Source: Lachnospiraceae bacterium (GTDB lineage: Bacteria > Bacillota_A > Clostridia > Lachnospirales > Lachnospiraceae). Taken from it: a stretch of 39,930 nucleotides of DNA. The notes beneath the pieces were generated by a model. The model saw only the letters and a list, made by a program, of their open reading frames with translations, did not search any database and was not told the DNA's origin. The DNA lies in assembly GCA_017613595.1 (NCBI GenBank), contig JAGADM010000103.1, positions 1 to 39,930 on the forward strand. The letters run 5' to 3'. Each line of letters starts with the position of its first letter. Position 1 is the first letter of the stretch. A program made the translations under genes and the position numbers. Positions 32,627 through 39,930 of the stretch are shown here, one piece after another.

Positions 32627-34411
32627 TTATATGAGTTTCTTCTTGATCTGTTCCAGGTCCTTCTTCTTTCGGATCAGTTCCTGGAGCACCGCCATATCCT
32701 GTTTTGCTACCGCGGCTGCCTGCTTCCGTTCGAGGCTGTCCTTCGCAAGCCTGTACACGCTGTCGGCAAGCTCCTTCTTTCGGTCCTCCGGCGAACCTTC
32801 GCGTATCGCCGCTCCGGTCTCGCAGATTTCCGCCGCGAGCGTCTGGTCGTTCTTATCGTCGAACCGGCTTATGATTGCCGACGGATCGATCTTCCCTTCC
32901 TTTTCGAACTGGGAAAATACGAGTTCCGCCACGGTACGGTACGTACCCTCCTCGAAATCCTCCGGGCCGAGATACTTCCGGATCACGGCCGTCATCTGCG
33001 GATCGTCGATGCATCTCGTAAGGATGATGCGCTGCGACTTCCGTACCGCGGAATCGGGGCCCGCAGCCTTCTGCTGCCCGGTCCGTTCCTCGATGACCGG
33101 GCTGACCTTCGGCGCCGCCGCGCGGAATTCGTTCTGCGCTCCGAGTTTATTCACGAGGCTCCGGAATTCCTTCCGGTCAAAACCGTAATCCCGGCAGAAC
33201 GCGTCGATGTAGTTGGTCCGCTCGATATCCTCGCTGAATCCGAGTATGCGCTCCGCGACTTCGGTCTGGAACGCCGTCTTGTCCTGCGGATCGTTCAGAT
33301 CGTGCCGCGCCTCCATCACCTTTACCTCGAAAACGAAACTCGTGCTCGCGTTTCTGATACGCTCCTCGTAGGCTTCCTTTCCGAGCGCCTTGATGAACTC
33401 GTCCGGGTCTTTATAAGGCGACATATTAAGCACCTTTGCCCGTATCCCCGCTTCCGCAAGGATCGGGATCGCCCGGTTGGCCGCCGCCTGTCCGGCGCCG
33501 TCGCTGTCGTACGTGATCACGACGTCCTTCGTGTACCGCGAAAGCAGCTTTGCCTGCATTCCGGTAAGCGAAGTGCCGAGCGACGCGACCGCGTTGTCAA
33601 AGCCCGCCTGGTGCAGCGCTATCGTGTCCATATAACCCTCGCAGAGAAGCATATAAGGCTGTCTCGTCTTTCTTGCGAGGTGCAGTCCGTAAAGATTACG
33701 TCCCTTATCGAAAATGTCCGTCTCGGGCGAATTCAGGTACTTCGGCAGGGCGTCACCCATAACACGTCCGCCGAACGCGATAACCTTTCCGTTCCGGTCG
33801 AAGATCGGAAACATGACGCGGTTAAAGAACTTGTCGTTCACGCCCCTCCGCTCGTCGTATGTGAACAGTCCCGATTTCGCGAGGAATTCGTCCTGATAGC
33901 CTTCTTCTTTCAGGTATTTATATAAGGAGCCGTCGCTGTAGCCGATGCCGAAGTTCTTCATCGTTTCGGGACTCAGCCCGCGCTTTTCGATGTATTCCTT
34001 CGCGAACTTCCCCTTTTCCGAATAAAACATCCGGTAGTAATAGGTCGCGGCCTTCTTATACAGTTCGAGCATCCGTTCCCTGCGGTCCGCGGCCTGCTTT
34101 GCCTCCTCCGTCATATTGTACTTCGGAAGGGTTATGCCGACGCGCCCCGCGAGATTCTCAACGGCTTCGGGAAATGTAATGTTCTCGTATTCCATCAGGA
34201 ACGTGAAGACATTGCCTCCTTTGCCGCAGCCGAAGCATTTGTACGTCTGCCTCGCCGGATTCACGCTGAACGACGGCGTCTTCTCGCTGTGGAACGGACA
34301 AAGCCCCTGGTAGTTGCTTCCCGCCCGCTTCAGCGACACGTAGCTGCCGATCAGACCGACGATCTCGTTACGGCTTCGTATCTCGTCAATCAGTTTCTCG
34401 TCATAATACAT
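32627..34411 (-). CDS. dnaG: DNA primase
   Basis: Synthesises RNA primers at the replication fork and binds the DnaB/DnaC helicase. The 594 residues have the N-terminal zinc-binding domain (Cys38, His41, Cys59, Cys62 in CPFHSEKTPSFSV...KCFGCGKGGNVFTF), the TOPRIM domain (about 255-345; LCEGYMDTIALHQAGF, YDSDGAGQAA) and a helical C-terminal helicase-binding part from about 430. ATG 34411 abuts the dgt stop codon (TAAATG) with GGGGTG upstream. It is followed by rpoD. Confidence 0.97.
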   Translation of the reverse strand: MYYDEKLIDEIRSRNEIVGLIGSYVSLKRAGSNYQGLCPFHSEKTPSFSVNPARQTYKCFGCGKGGNVFTFLMEYENITFPEAVENLAGRVGITLPKYNMTEEAKQAADRRERMLELYKKAATYYYRMFYSEKGKFAKEYIEKRGLSPETMKNFGIGYSDGSLYKYLKEEGYQDEFLAKSGLFTYDERRGVNDKFFNRVMFPIFDRNGKVIAFGGRVMGDALPKYLNSPETDIFDKGRNLYGLHLARKTRQPYMLLCEGYMDTIALHQAGFDNAVASLGTSLTGMQAKLLSRYTKDVVITYDSDGAGQAAANRAIPILAEAGIRAKVLNMSPYKDPDEFIKALGKEAYEERIRNASTSFVFEVKVMEARHDLNDPQDKTAFQTEVAERILGFSEDIERTNYIDAFCRDYGFDRKEFRSLVNKLGAQNEFRAAAPKVSPVIEERTGQQKAAGPDSAVRKSQRIILTRCIDDPQMTAVIRKYLGPEDFEEGTYRTVAELVFSQFEKEGKIDPSAIISRFDDKNDQTLAAEICETGAAIREGSPEDRKKELADSVYRLAKDSLERKQAAAVAKQDMAVLQELIRKKKDLEQIKKKLI

Positions 34412-35422
34412 TTAATACACACCCCATGCTTTCGGAATCACGAGATCCATATATTTCGAGACGGCAAATTTGTCCGTCATACCCGCCACATAATCCGCCA
34501 CGACAGCGGAAAGCGGCTCACCCTTAATAAGAAGCTTCTGGTATTCGTCCGTCAGCTGCTCGGGCTTCTTCTTATAATGCTCAAAGAGGTACTCGACCAT
34601 GCCCTCCGCCTTGTATTCCTCTCCTTTGGCGGCCGGATTGGTGTAAACCTGCTCAAACATGTATTTGCGGAGGTCCTGCATCGCCCGCTCCATCTCGGCG
34701 GACATACGGATCTCGCCTTTATCATAGCTTTCCATGACAATGTCATGAACCATCGTATTCAGGCGTTCCTTCAGGGTGTGCCCGAGATAGTCGGTCAGAT
34801 CGGACGGAATGTCCTCTTCACGGATGATCTGCCCGCGTACGGCATCGTCGATATCGTGATTATAGTAGGCAATCTTATCGGAGAACCGGACTACGTTACC
34901 CTCTAACGTGGACGGATGTCCACTCATCTGGTGGTTGCGGATACCGTCGAGGACTTCCTTCGTGAGGTTCAGACCCATCCCGTTCTTCTCAAGCAGACAT
35001 ACGACGCGCACGCTCTGCTCGTTATGGCGGAACCCTCCCTCGCAGACACGTGCCAGAGCCCGCTCGCCCGCATGCCCGAAAGGCGTATGCCCGAGGTCAT
35101 GTCCGAGCGCGATTGCCTCCGTCAGGTCCTCATTGAGCCGAAGCGCCTTCGCGATGGACCTCGCGATCTGGGAAACCTCCAGCGTATGCGTCATACGCGT
35201 CCGGTAATGGTCGCCGTTCGGCGTCAGGAATACCTGCGTCTTATCCTTGAGTCTTCGGAACGCCTTAGAATGAATGATCCGGTCGCGGTCTCTCTGAAAA
35301 ACCGGCCGGATATCGCACTGCGGCTCATCCCGTTCACGACCCTTCGAGCAATCGGAAAATGTCGCGTATTCGCTCAACATTTCGTGCTCTCTTCGTTCCA
35401 ACATGATCCGAATATTTTCCAT
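34412..35422 (-). CDS. dgt: dGTPase-like HD-domain triphosphohydrolase
   Basis: A 336-residue cytosolic enzyme predicted to hydrolyse dNTPs (dGTP). The HD metal site is kept: RMTHTLEVSQIARSIA (first His), HDLGHTPFGHAGE (HD pair), and later D in RFSDKIAYYNHDIDD. The start at ATG 35422 follows GGGGAA by 5 nt and gives a Firmicute-typical N-terminus. A 73-codon in-frame extension back to 35641 is basic and low in complexity and is not supported. It is the first gene of the dgt-dnaG-rpoD-trmK group; no clear promoter is found in the AT-rich, A/T-run-bearing stretch upstream. Confidence 0.93.
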   Translation of the reverse strand: MENIRIMLERREHEMLSEYATFSDCSKGRERDEPQCDIRPVFQRDRDRIIHSKAFRRLKDKTQVFLTPNGDHYRTRMTHTLEVSQIARSIAKALRLNEDLTEAIALGHDLGHTPFGHAGERALARVCEGGFRHNEQSVRVVCLLEKNGMGLNLTKEVLDGIRNHQMSGHPSTLEGNVVRFSDKIAYYNHDIDDAVRGQIIREEDIPSDLTDYLGHTLKERLNTMVHDIVMESYDKGEIRMSAEMERAMQDLRKYMFEQVYTNPAAKGEEYKAEGMVEYLFEHYKKKPEQLTDEYQKLLIKGEPLSAVVADYVAGMTDKFAVSKYMDLVIPKAWGVY

Positions 35423-35747
35423 AAGTTCCCCGTTCCCCTTTCCGTGAAACTCCGCGGATCCGCCTCTAAAAAGGCTTCTCCGAACACGCGGAACCGTCCT
35501 CTTACCGATCCCGCTATTTTCTTTATTCAACGGGAAAACGGAATTTCCTTTTTTTCCGAGCCCGATCCGGGCGGAAAATGAAGATTTTTTTTCGGAAAAA
35601 TACTGCTCCGTCCGCCCCCGCCCGTCCGTTTCGAACCGCATGCTGTTCTTTCCGCGGAAAATGTGGTATAATCAGTTGTTGTTACTCTATCTTTCAAGCT
35701 GTCCGCGGCCCGGAATGCCGCGCGGCATAAGGTCTTCGGAGCGTAAT
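35423..35747. other. Divergent intergenic region between dgt and the FHA-SEDS gene
   Basis: 325 bp without a supported gene. It holds several A and T runs of 7-8 (35549-35555, 35585-35592), an imperfect inverted repeat (35552-35578: TTTTCC-GA-GCCCG with CGGGC-GGAAAA), and the plus-strand promoter at 35644-35672. Towards dgt I see no confident promoter. The 5' untranslated region of the plus gene is GC-rich with a CCGCG-type hairpin near 35702-35725. Confidence 0.7.
35644..35672 (+). promoter_or_regulatory. Extended -10 promoter of the FHA-SEDS/PBP operon
   Basis: Consensus -10 TATAAT (35667-35672) preceded by TGG, an extended -10. The -35 region (TGTTCT) is poor. The spacer contains the perfect palindrome TTTCCGCGGAAA (35650-35661). 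Confidence 0.75.
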
Positions 35748-37535
35748 ATGAACGAGCTATGTGATCTGATCAAACAGACGTTAGACTCCAATCCCGGTTT
35801 TACAAGCGTGTATACGGGGATTGTTCGTATTGTGTTCATCGTTATCTCCGTACTGTTTCTCACATCGGCCGTTCTCTCGCTGTTCCGGCTGCCGAGAGAA
35901 CCCGAAATCTTCGCGCGGCTCTGCCGCCGCAACGCGCACGACCTGCTGCTGACGCATTGGGAAAATATCATCGGACGTTCGCGTTCGGCCGATCTGACGA
36001 TCCGTGATTCGTCGGTCAACCGTCTGCACGCGGTAATCTCCCGCGACGAGGAAGACCGCTGGCACATTTACGACCTTGACTCCAAATGCGGCACGATGCT
36101 GAACGGTCACGAGATCGACAGCGAGGCGGAGCTTCACTACGGCGACATTATATTTGTCGGCAACACCGAGCTGACGTTTCAGGCGATCAGCGAGGAGGAA
36201 CGCCGCGAAACGAATGCCGCGAGAAAGCTTGCGCGTCCGGTCTCCCCGTGGGGTCCCGTCGTAATCTTAACCATCATGCAGGCACTTCTCTGCTTCCAGC
36301 TCGTCATCGCAAAGCAGGTACCCGCCGCACGCTATATTATCCCGACATTTCTTGCATTCACGATCGTCATGTGGGTGTATTTCATTGTGATGCATTTCTT
36401 TAAGCTGGTCGGCTATGAGCTTGAACTGATCGCGTTCTTCTTAACCACGATCTCGCTTTCCGTAACGACCTCCTGCAATTATACGCTTCTTTATAAGCAG
36501 CTGGTCGCGGTCGTATTCGGAATCATTCTGTTCCTCGGCCTCGGTGTCCTTTTAAAGGACCTGAGCCTTGTGAAGAGGCTCCGCTGGTTCGCGGCTGCCG
36601 CGGGAATCGGACTTCTCGGCCTGACGCTTGTTCTCGGCTACGCCAAATACGGCGCTACCAACTGGATCCGGATCGGAAGTTCAAGCTTCCAGCCGTCGGA
36701 AATCGCGAAACTCTGCTACATATTTGCCGGCGCGGCGACGTTGGACCGTCTGTTCCGTAAACGTAACCTCAGCCTTTTCATGGTCATGTCCTTTGCGATG
36801 ATGATGCTTCTCGGGCTGATGAGCGACTTCGGCGGCGCGGCGATATTCTTCATCACGTTTCTTGTTATCTCGTATCTCCGCTCGGGTGATTTTGCGACAA
36901 TCCTGCTTCTTTCGGGCGGCGCGGTTTCGGGCGGATTTATGGTTTTACTTGCGAAACCGTATATCTGGAACCGTTTCTCGACCTGGCGCCACGCCTGGGA
37001 ATATCCGTCTTCGGGCGGCTATCAGCAGGTTCGTACGATGACCGCGATTGCTTCGGGCGGTATGACCGGAGTCGGTCCCGGCGCCGGCTTTTTAAAGAAG
37101 GTTGCAGCCTCCGATACCGATCTCGTTTTCGGTCTCGTATGCGAAGAATGGGGCCTGATCGTCGGTATCCTGATCGTCGGCTGTATCATCGCGCTCGCCG
37201 CATTTGCCATCCGTTCGTGTGAAATGAGCCGCTCAAGTTACTATTCGATCGCGGCATGCTCTGCGACGTCGATGATCATCTTCCAGACCGCGCTCAACAT
37301 ATTCGGTTCGGTGGATATGCTTCCGCTGACCGGCGTAACATTCCCCTTTGTCTCAAACGGAGGGTCATCCATGATGTTCTCCTGGGGGCTTCTTGCCTTT
37401 TTGAAGGCGACCGACACGCGTCCGAACGCAAGCTTCGCGAATGCCGTATATTACCGCGTACGTAAGGCTAAGAAGAACGCTCTGCTTTCGGGTTCTGCAG
37501 CAATTACGGGAGGTGAACGCCATGAGAAAGATTGA
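35748..37535 (+). CDS. FHA-SEDS fusion: FHA domain joined to FtsW/RodA-type peptidoglycan polymerase
   Basis: A 595-residue membrane protein. A first helix (about 22-45) is followed by a cytosolic FHA domain (about 70-145: GRS 76-78, SVNRLHA 89-95, SKCGTMLNG 112-120), which in other proteins binds phosphothreonine, and then by about ten membrane helices of a SEDS glycosyltransferase. SEDS signatures are SDFGGAAIFF, TDLVFGLVCEEWG (with the catalytic-type Asp) and GVTFPFVSNGGSS. It would polymerise lipid II with the PBP encoded next. ATG 35748 follows GGAG by 7 nt. The 14-nt overlap with the PBP gene indicates a coupled pair. RodA is a more likely role than FtsW. Confidence 0.9.
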   Translation: MNELCDLIKQTLDSNPGFTSVYTGIVRIVFIVISVLFLTSAVLSLFRLPREPEIFARLCRRNAHDLLLTHWENIIGRSRSADLTIRDSSVNRLHAVISRDEEDRWHIYDLDSKCGTMLNGHEIDSEAELHYGDIIFVGNTELTFQAISEEERRETNAARKLARPVSPWGPVVILTIMQALLCFQLVIAKQVPAARYIIPTFLAFTIVMWVYFIVMHFFKLVGYELELIAFFLTTISLSVTTSCNYTLLYKQLVAVVFGIILFLGLGVLLKDLSLVKRLRWFAAAAGIGLLGLTLVLGYAKYGATNWIRIGSSSFQPSEIAKLCYIFAGAATLDRLFRKRNLSLFMVMSFAMMMLLGLMSDFGGAAIFFITFLVISYLRSGDFATILLLSGGAVSGGFMVLLAKPYIWNRFSTWRHAWEYPSSGGYQQVRTMTAIASGGMTGVGPGAGFLKKVAASDTDLVFGLVCEEWGLIVGILIVGCIIALAAFAIRSCEMSRSSYYSIAACSATSMIIFQTALNIFGSVDMLPLTGVTFPFVSNGGSSMMFSWGLLAFLKATDTRPNASFANAVYYRVRKAKKNALLSGSAAITGGERHEKD

Positions 37536-38889
37536 ACAGCGCGTCCGCTTCTGTAAGCTAATACTGCTCGCATTTGTCTGCGGCATCATTGCGTTCCTCG
37601 TGCGTTATGTGAACCAGGCGGACAAATGGTACACGCAGCCCTTCAACAAGAACCTGTACTCCTCTTCCGGTGAGCTGCTTACCGGCACGCTGACGGACCG
37701 GTACGGAACCTTCCTTTCCGGCGTGGAGGACGGATACCGCTACTATTCCGGGCTTCCGGCCGTAAGAAAATCGACGCTTCACATTGTCGGCGACCGTAAC
37801 AACAAGATCGGTACCGGCGCGCTCACGAACCTGCGCGAATACCTTGTTTCGTATAACAGCGGCAAAGGCGCCGCGGGCATAACCGATGAGGGTAACACCG
37901 TTGCCTTAAGCATCGCCGCGGATGCCTGTGCAGCCGCTTACAATGCCCTGAACGGTTCTTCCGGCTGCGTAGGCGTATACAATTACCGTACGGGCGAAAT
38001 CCTCTGTCTGGTGTCCTCTCCGACGTACGACCCGGATAACGTTCCCGAAGATATCGAGTTCAATGAAGCCTATGACGGCGTCTATGTGAACCGTTTCTTC
38101 TACTCCGTTTACGCGCCCGGTTCGGTATTTAAGACGCTCACCCTGCAGGCAGCGCTTGAGACGATTCCGGACGTAAAGAACCGAACCTTCAACTGCGAAG
38201 GTTCCGTAAAGGTCGGCGACAATACCGTCACCTGCCCGCAGAAGCACGGCAAACTCACGCTTTCCGATGCCTACGCCGTATCGTGTAACTGCGTCTTTTC
38301 ACAGCTTGCCGTTGAGATCGGCGGCGATAAGATGACCGAATACGTACATAAAGCGGGACTTACCTCGTCCTATAAGATTCACGGCTTTTCGACCGCCAAA
38401 GGCTCGTTTGAGCTTGCTTCCGTGTCAGCCAACCAGCTCGGCTGGGGCGGCGTCGGATTATACCACGACCTTGTGAATCCGTGTGCCGTCATGATTTATT
38501 ACGGAGCGATCGCAAACGGCGGAAAAGCTGCCGTTCCGACATACCTGCACAGCGTGACGGACGCAAAAGGCAATGCTCTCGATATCCCTGAAGCCTCGTT
38601 CACGCAGGAACTCGTGAACCCCGATACGGCATCACAGCTTAGCTTTTACATGAAAAGAAACCTTACCGTTTCTTACGATAAGTCGCGCTTCCCGAACGTT
38701 CCGATCGGCGCGAAATCAGGCACCGTAGAACAGAAAACCGGCAAATCCAATAGCTGGTTCGCCGGTTTCGTTGACTCCGAAGAGTATCCGTATGCATTTG
38801 TCGTAATGGTTGAACACGGCGGTTCAGGAAGTCGTGTCGCCGGCGAGATTGCCGCCGAGGTTCTGAAGACGCTCATTCCGGTCCCGTAG
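37522..38889 (+). CDS. Penicillin-binding transpeptidase (class B-like, PbpA type)
   Basis: A 455-residue cell-wall crosslinking enzyme with one N-terminal helix (about 10-30) and a short extracytoplasmic N-terminal region in place of the long dimerisation domain of other class B PBPs. The catalytic motifs are in place: S201xxK in APGSVFKT, SCN (254-256), and KSGT (398-401). Together with the SEDS protein it forms the polymerase/crosslinker pair, as RodA-PbpA does in actinobacteria and clostridia. ATG 37522 follows GGGAGGTG. The 3' end overlaps the antisense queH gene by 66 bp. Confidence 0.92.
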   Translation: MRKIEQRVRFCKLILLAFVCGIIAFLVRYVNQADKWYTQPFNKNLYSSSGELLTGTLTDRYGTFLSGVEDGYRYYSGLPAVRKSTLHIVGDRNNKIGTGALTNLREYLVSYNSGKGAAGITDEGNTVALSIAADACAAAYNALNGSSGCVGVYNYRTGEILCLVSSPTYDPDNVPEDIEFNEAYDGVYVNRFFYSVYAPGSVFKTLTLQAALETIPDVKNRTFNCEGSVKVGDNTVTCPQKHGKLTLSDAYAVSCNCVFSQLAVEIGGDKMTEYVHKAGLTSSYKIHGFSTAKGSFELASVSANQLGWGGVGLYHDLVNPCAVMIYYGAIANGGKAAVPTYLHSVTDAKGNALDIPEASFTQELVNPDTASQLSFYMKRNLTVSYDKSRFPNVPIGAKSGTVEQKTGKSNSWFAGFVDSEEYPYAFVVMVEHGGSGSRVAGEIAAEVLKTLIPVP

Positions 38890-39489
38890 GCTGTATGCAC
38901 AGCCGCAGTAATCCTGGCGGTACAGGTCATATTCGCGGGACAGTTCGATCGAACGGAGGTACCCGCCCTTCTTCTTAAAATCCGAAGTTAAGTACGGAAC
39001 ACCGATTTCCGAAGCAATCTGCTCCCCGATCGTATTGAGAAGGGGAGCATTTTTTAACGGGCTGATTGAAAGGGTCGTCGTGAAATAATCGAAGCCCTCC
39101 CCGGCCGCCTGCTTTCCTGCGTAGTTAAGCCGCATCCGGAAGCATACTTCACACCGCTTTCCGCCCTCCGGCTCGTTCTCAAGTCCTTTGACCGCCTCGA
39201 AGAATTCCTTCGGGTCGTACTCTCCGATCTTGAGCGTCACCGGATGCTTCACGGGCATCTCAGAGATAAGTCGCTCAATCTCCCGGGCACGCTTTTCAAA
39301 CTCCTCCGGGCTCGTGATGTTCGGGTTATAAAAGCATACCGTAATCCGGAAATACTCCGAAAGGTACGAAAGCACGTAGCTGCTGCACGGTGCGCAGCAG
39401 GAATGTAACAGCAAAGAGGGCACAGAGCCCTCTTTTTGTATGCGTTCGATCGTTTGATCCAGTTCTTTTTGATAATTTCTTACCTGCAT
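38824..39489 (-). CDS. queH: Epoxyqueuosine reductase QueH
   Basis: Catalyses the last step of queuosine biosynthesis, reducing epoxyqueuosine in tRNA; it is the non-orthologous alternative to QueG, with an Fe-S cluster. The 221 residues show the family pattern LLHSCCAPCSS (Cys31, Cys32, Cys35), CEVCFRMRL, and DYCGCAYS near the C-terminus. The start is ATG 39489, overlapping the hisC stop by 10 nt; the ribosome binding site is weak (GAGAGAG about 12 nt upstream), suggesting coupling to hisC. Its last 22 codons overlap the PBP gene on the opposite strand. Confidence 0.92.
   Translation of the reverse strand: MQVRNYQKELDQTIERIQKEGSVPSLLLHSCCAPCSSYVLSYLSEYFRITVCFYNPNITSPEEFEKRAREIERLISEMPVKHPVTLKIGEYDPKEFFEAVKGLENEPEGGKRCEVCFRMRLNYAGKQAAGEGFDYFTTTLSISPLKNAPLLNTIGEQIASEIGVPYLTSDFKKKGGYLRSIELSREYDLYRQDYCGCAYSLRDRNERLQNLGGNLAGDTTS
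39020..39055 (+). terminator. Plus-strand terminator inside queH (antisense)
   Basis: TGCTCCCC (39020-39027) pairs with GGGGAGCA (39042-39049), giving 8 bp with a 14-nt loop, followed directly by six T (39050-39055). It is 130 bp after the PBP stop codon and lies within the queH coding sequence, where the T-run encodes part of LKNAPLL. Confidence 0.7.
39413..39437 (+). terminator. Second plus-strand terminator-like hairpin inside queH
   Basis: AAAGAGGGC (39413-39421) and GCCCTCTTT (39427-39435) form a perfect 9-bp stem with a 5-nt loop; the T-run is TTTTT through 39437. It lies over codons 18-26 of queH. On the minus strand it lacks a U-run, so it would act only on plus-strand transcripts, or as an mRNA hairpin near the queH start. 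Confidence 0.6.
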
Positions 39490-39930
39490 TGTCCGATAAT
39501 CTCTCTCAGTGCGGCATACAAGGCTGCCATCTCATCGTCCGTCCCGATCGTAATGCGGAGACGGTTGTCAATCCTCGGTTTCTTCCAGAAACGTACGTAA
39601 ATGTCGCGCTTCTTCAGTTCCTTCTGGATGTATTCCGCAGGCACCGATTCGTGCGTCACGAACAGGAAGTTGGTCTTCGACTCCGGGAAGGAGAACCCGA
39701 GCGCGGCAAGCTCTTTCTTCGCCGCTTCTCTCGTCTTCATTACGCGGGCGCACGTCTTCTCAAAGTAATCACGGTCGCTCAGGGATGCAACGCCTGCAGC
39801 GATGGCCGTACGGTTCAAAGTATAAGAATTGTAGGAGTATTTGACATCGTTGATCGCCTTAATTACCTGCTCGCTTCCGATGGCAAAACCGATACGCATT
39901 CCGGCAAGGGAACGGGATTTGGAGAACGTC
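39480..39930 (-). CDS. hisC: Histidinol-phosphate aminotransferase, N-terminus cut by window edge
   Basis: A PLP enzyme of histidine synthesis. About 150 C-terminal residues are visible. TFSKSRSLAGMRIGFAIGS holds the PLP-binding Lys, and FPESKTNFLFV, YIQKELKKRDIYVRFWKKPRIDNRLRITIGTDDEM form the family C-terminal domain with the RITIG block. The N-terminus and start lie beyond position 39930. The stop overlaps the start of queH by 10 nt, so queH is probably read from the same transcript. Confidence 0.9.
   Translation of the reverse strand, partial: TFSKSRSLAGMRIGFAIGSEQVIKAINDVKYSYNSYTLNRTAIAAGVASLSDRDYFEKTCARVMKTREAAKKELAALGFSFPESKTNFLFVTHESVPAEYIQKELKKRDIYVRFWKKPRIDNRLRITIGTDDEMAALYAALREIIGQCR

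Noticed and set aside
35423..35641. 73-codon in-frame extension of dgt
   Set aside because: It is basic and low in complexity, crosses the promoter region of the divergent gene, and the ATG at 35422 has a good ribosome binding site and matches the family N-terminus.
38887..38902. GGCTGT-ATGC-ACAGCC hairpin as the PBP operon terminator
   Set aside because: No T-run follows on the plus strand, and the bases encode the conserved CGCAYS of QueH.
1..39930. Mobile elements, prophage genes, tRNAs or CRISPR arrays
   Set aside because: I looked on both strands and found no transposase, integrase, phage structural protein, tRNA-like cloverleaf or spaced repeats.

Overview
The window looks like a chromosomal segment from a GC-moderate (roughly 50% by eye) member of the Clostridia, most likely a Lachnospiraceae-type gut Firmicute. 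The grounds are the gene order dgt-dnaG-rpoD-trmK, strong AGGAGG ribosome binding sites on almost every gene, sigma-A promoters that are often extended -10, a bacterial RNase P RNA, and protein families common in that group (TelA, TPM, zinc-ribbon membrane proteins, a Gld-like ABC cluster, QueH). I found no insertion sequence, prophage, CRISPR array or tRNA. Most genes are on the minus strand. Two short plus-strand islands (12940-14302 and 35748-38889) break the pattern.

Layout, in window order. 1-2134: purine genes purN (partial), purM and purE; purM has its own promoter flanked by inverted repeats. 2218-9298: a tightly packed minus-strand cluster of an ATP-binding protein, an ABC-2 permease, a GldG-like protein, a DUF4340 protein, a small membrane protein and an M29 aminopeptidase; purE follows in the same direction. 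9315-11216: the dapA-dapB lysine/diaminopimelate operon, with a strong promoter, a near-perfect palindrome just after it, and a terminator. 11219-12753: an esterase and a CPBP membrane protease. 12940-14302 (+): a phosphodiester glycosidase-family exoprotein and a small membrane protein, ending in a strong terminator that faces typA. 14436-16256: typA/bipA.

16439-20911: thrC heads an operon with a small multidrug export-family protein, a double zinc-ribbon membrane protein and a TPM-domain lipoprotein. 21050-28408: a second operon holds an orphan protein, a large coiled-coil AAA ATPase, an uncharacterised 302-residue protein, TelA, a paralogue of the zinc-ribbon membrane protein, and a 68-residue membrane peptide. 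These two neighbouring operons, linked by the paralogous zinc-ribbon proteins, are the best candidate here for an undescribed system, probably acting at the envelope and driven by the AAA ATPase. 28476-28840 is the RNase P RNA gene (minus). 28936-35422 is the macromolecular-synthesis group: dgt, dnaG, rpoD, trmK and a TGS-domain nucleoside kinase. 35748-38889 (+) encodes an FHA-SEDS (FtsW/RodA) fusion and its partner penicillin-binding transpeptidase. They converge on queH, overlapping it by 66 bp, and two terminator-like hairpins for the plus strand lie inside the queH coding sequence. The window ends in hisC (partial).

Start sites were chosen by ribosome binding site and spacing, and several differ from the longest open frame. 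Functional names rest on recognised motifs and remembered family features; no database search was possible.
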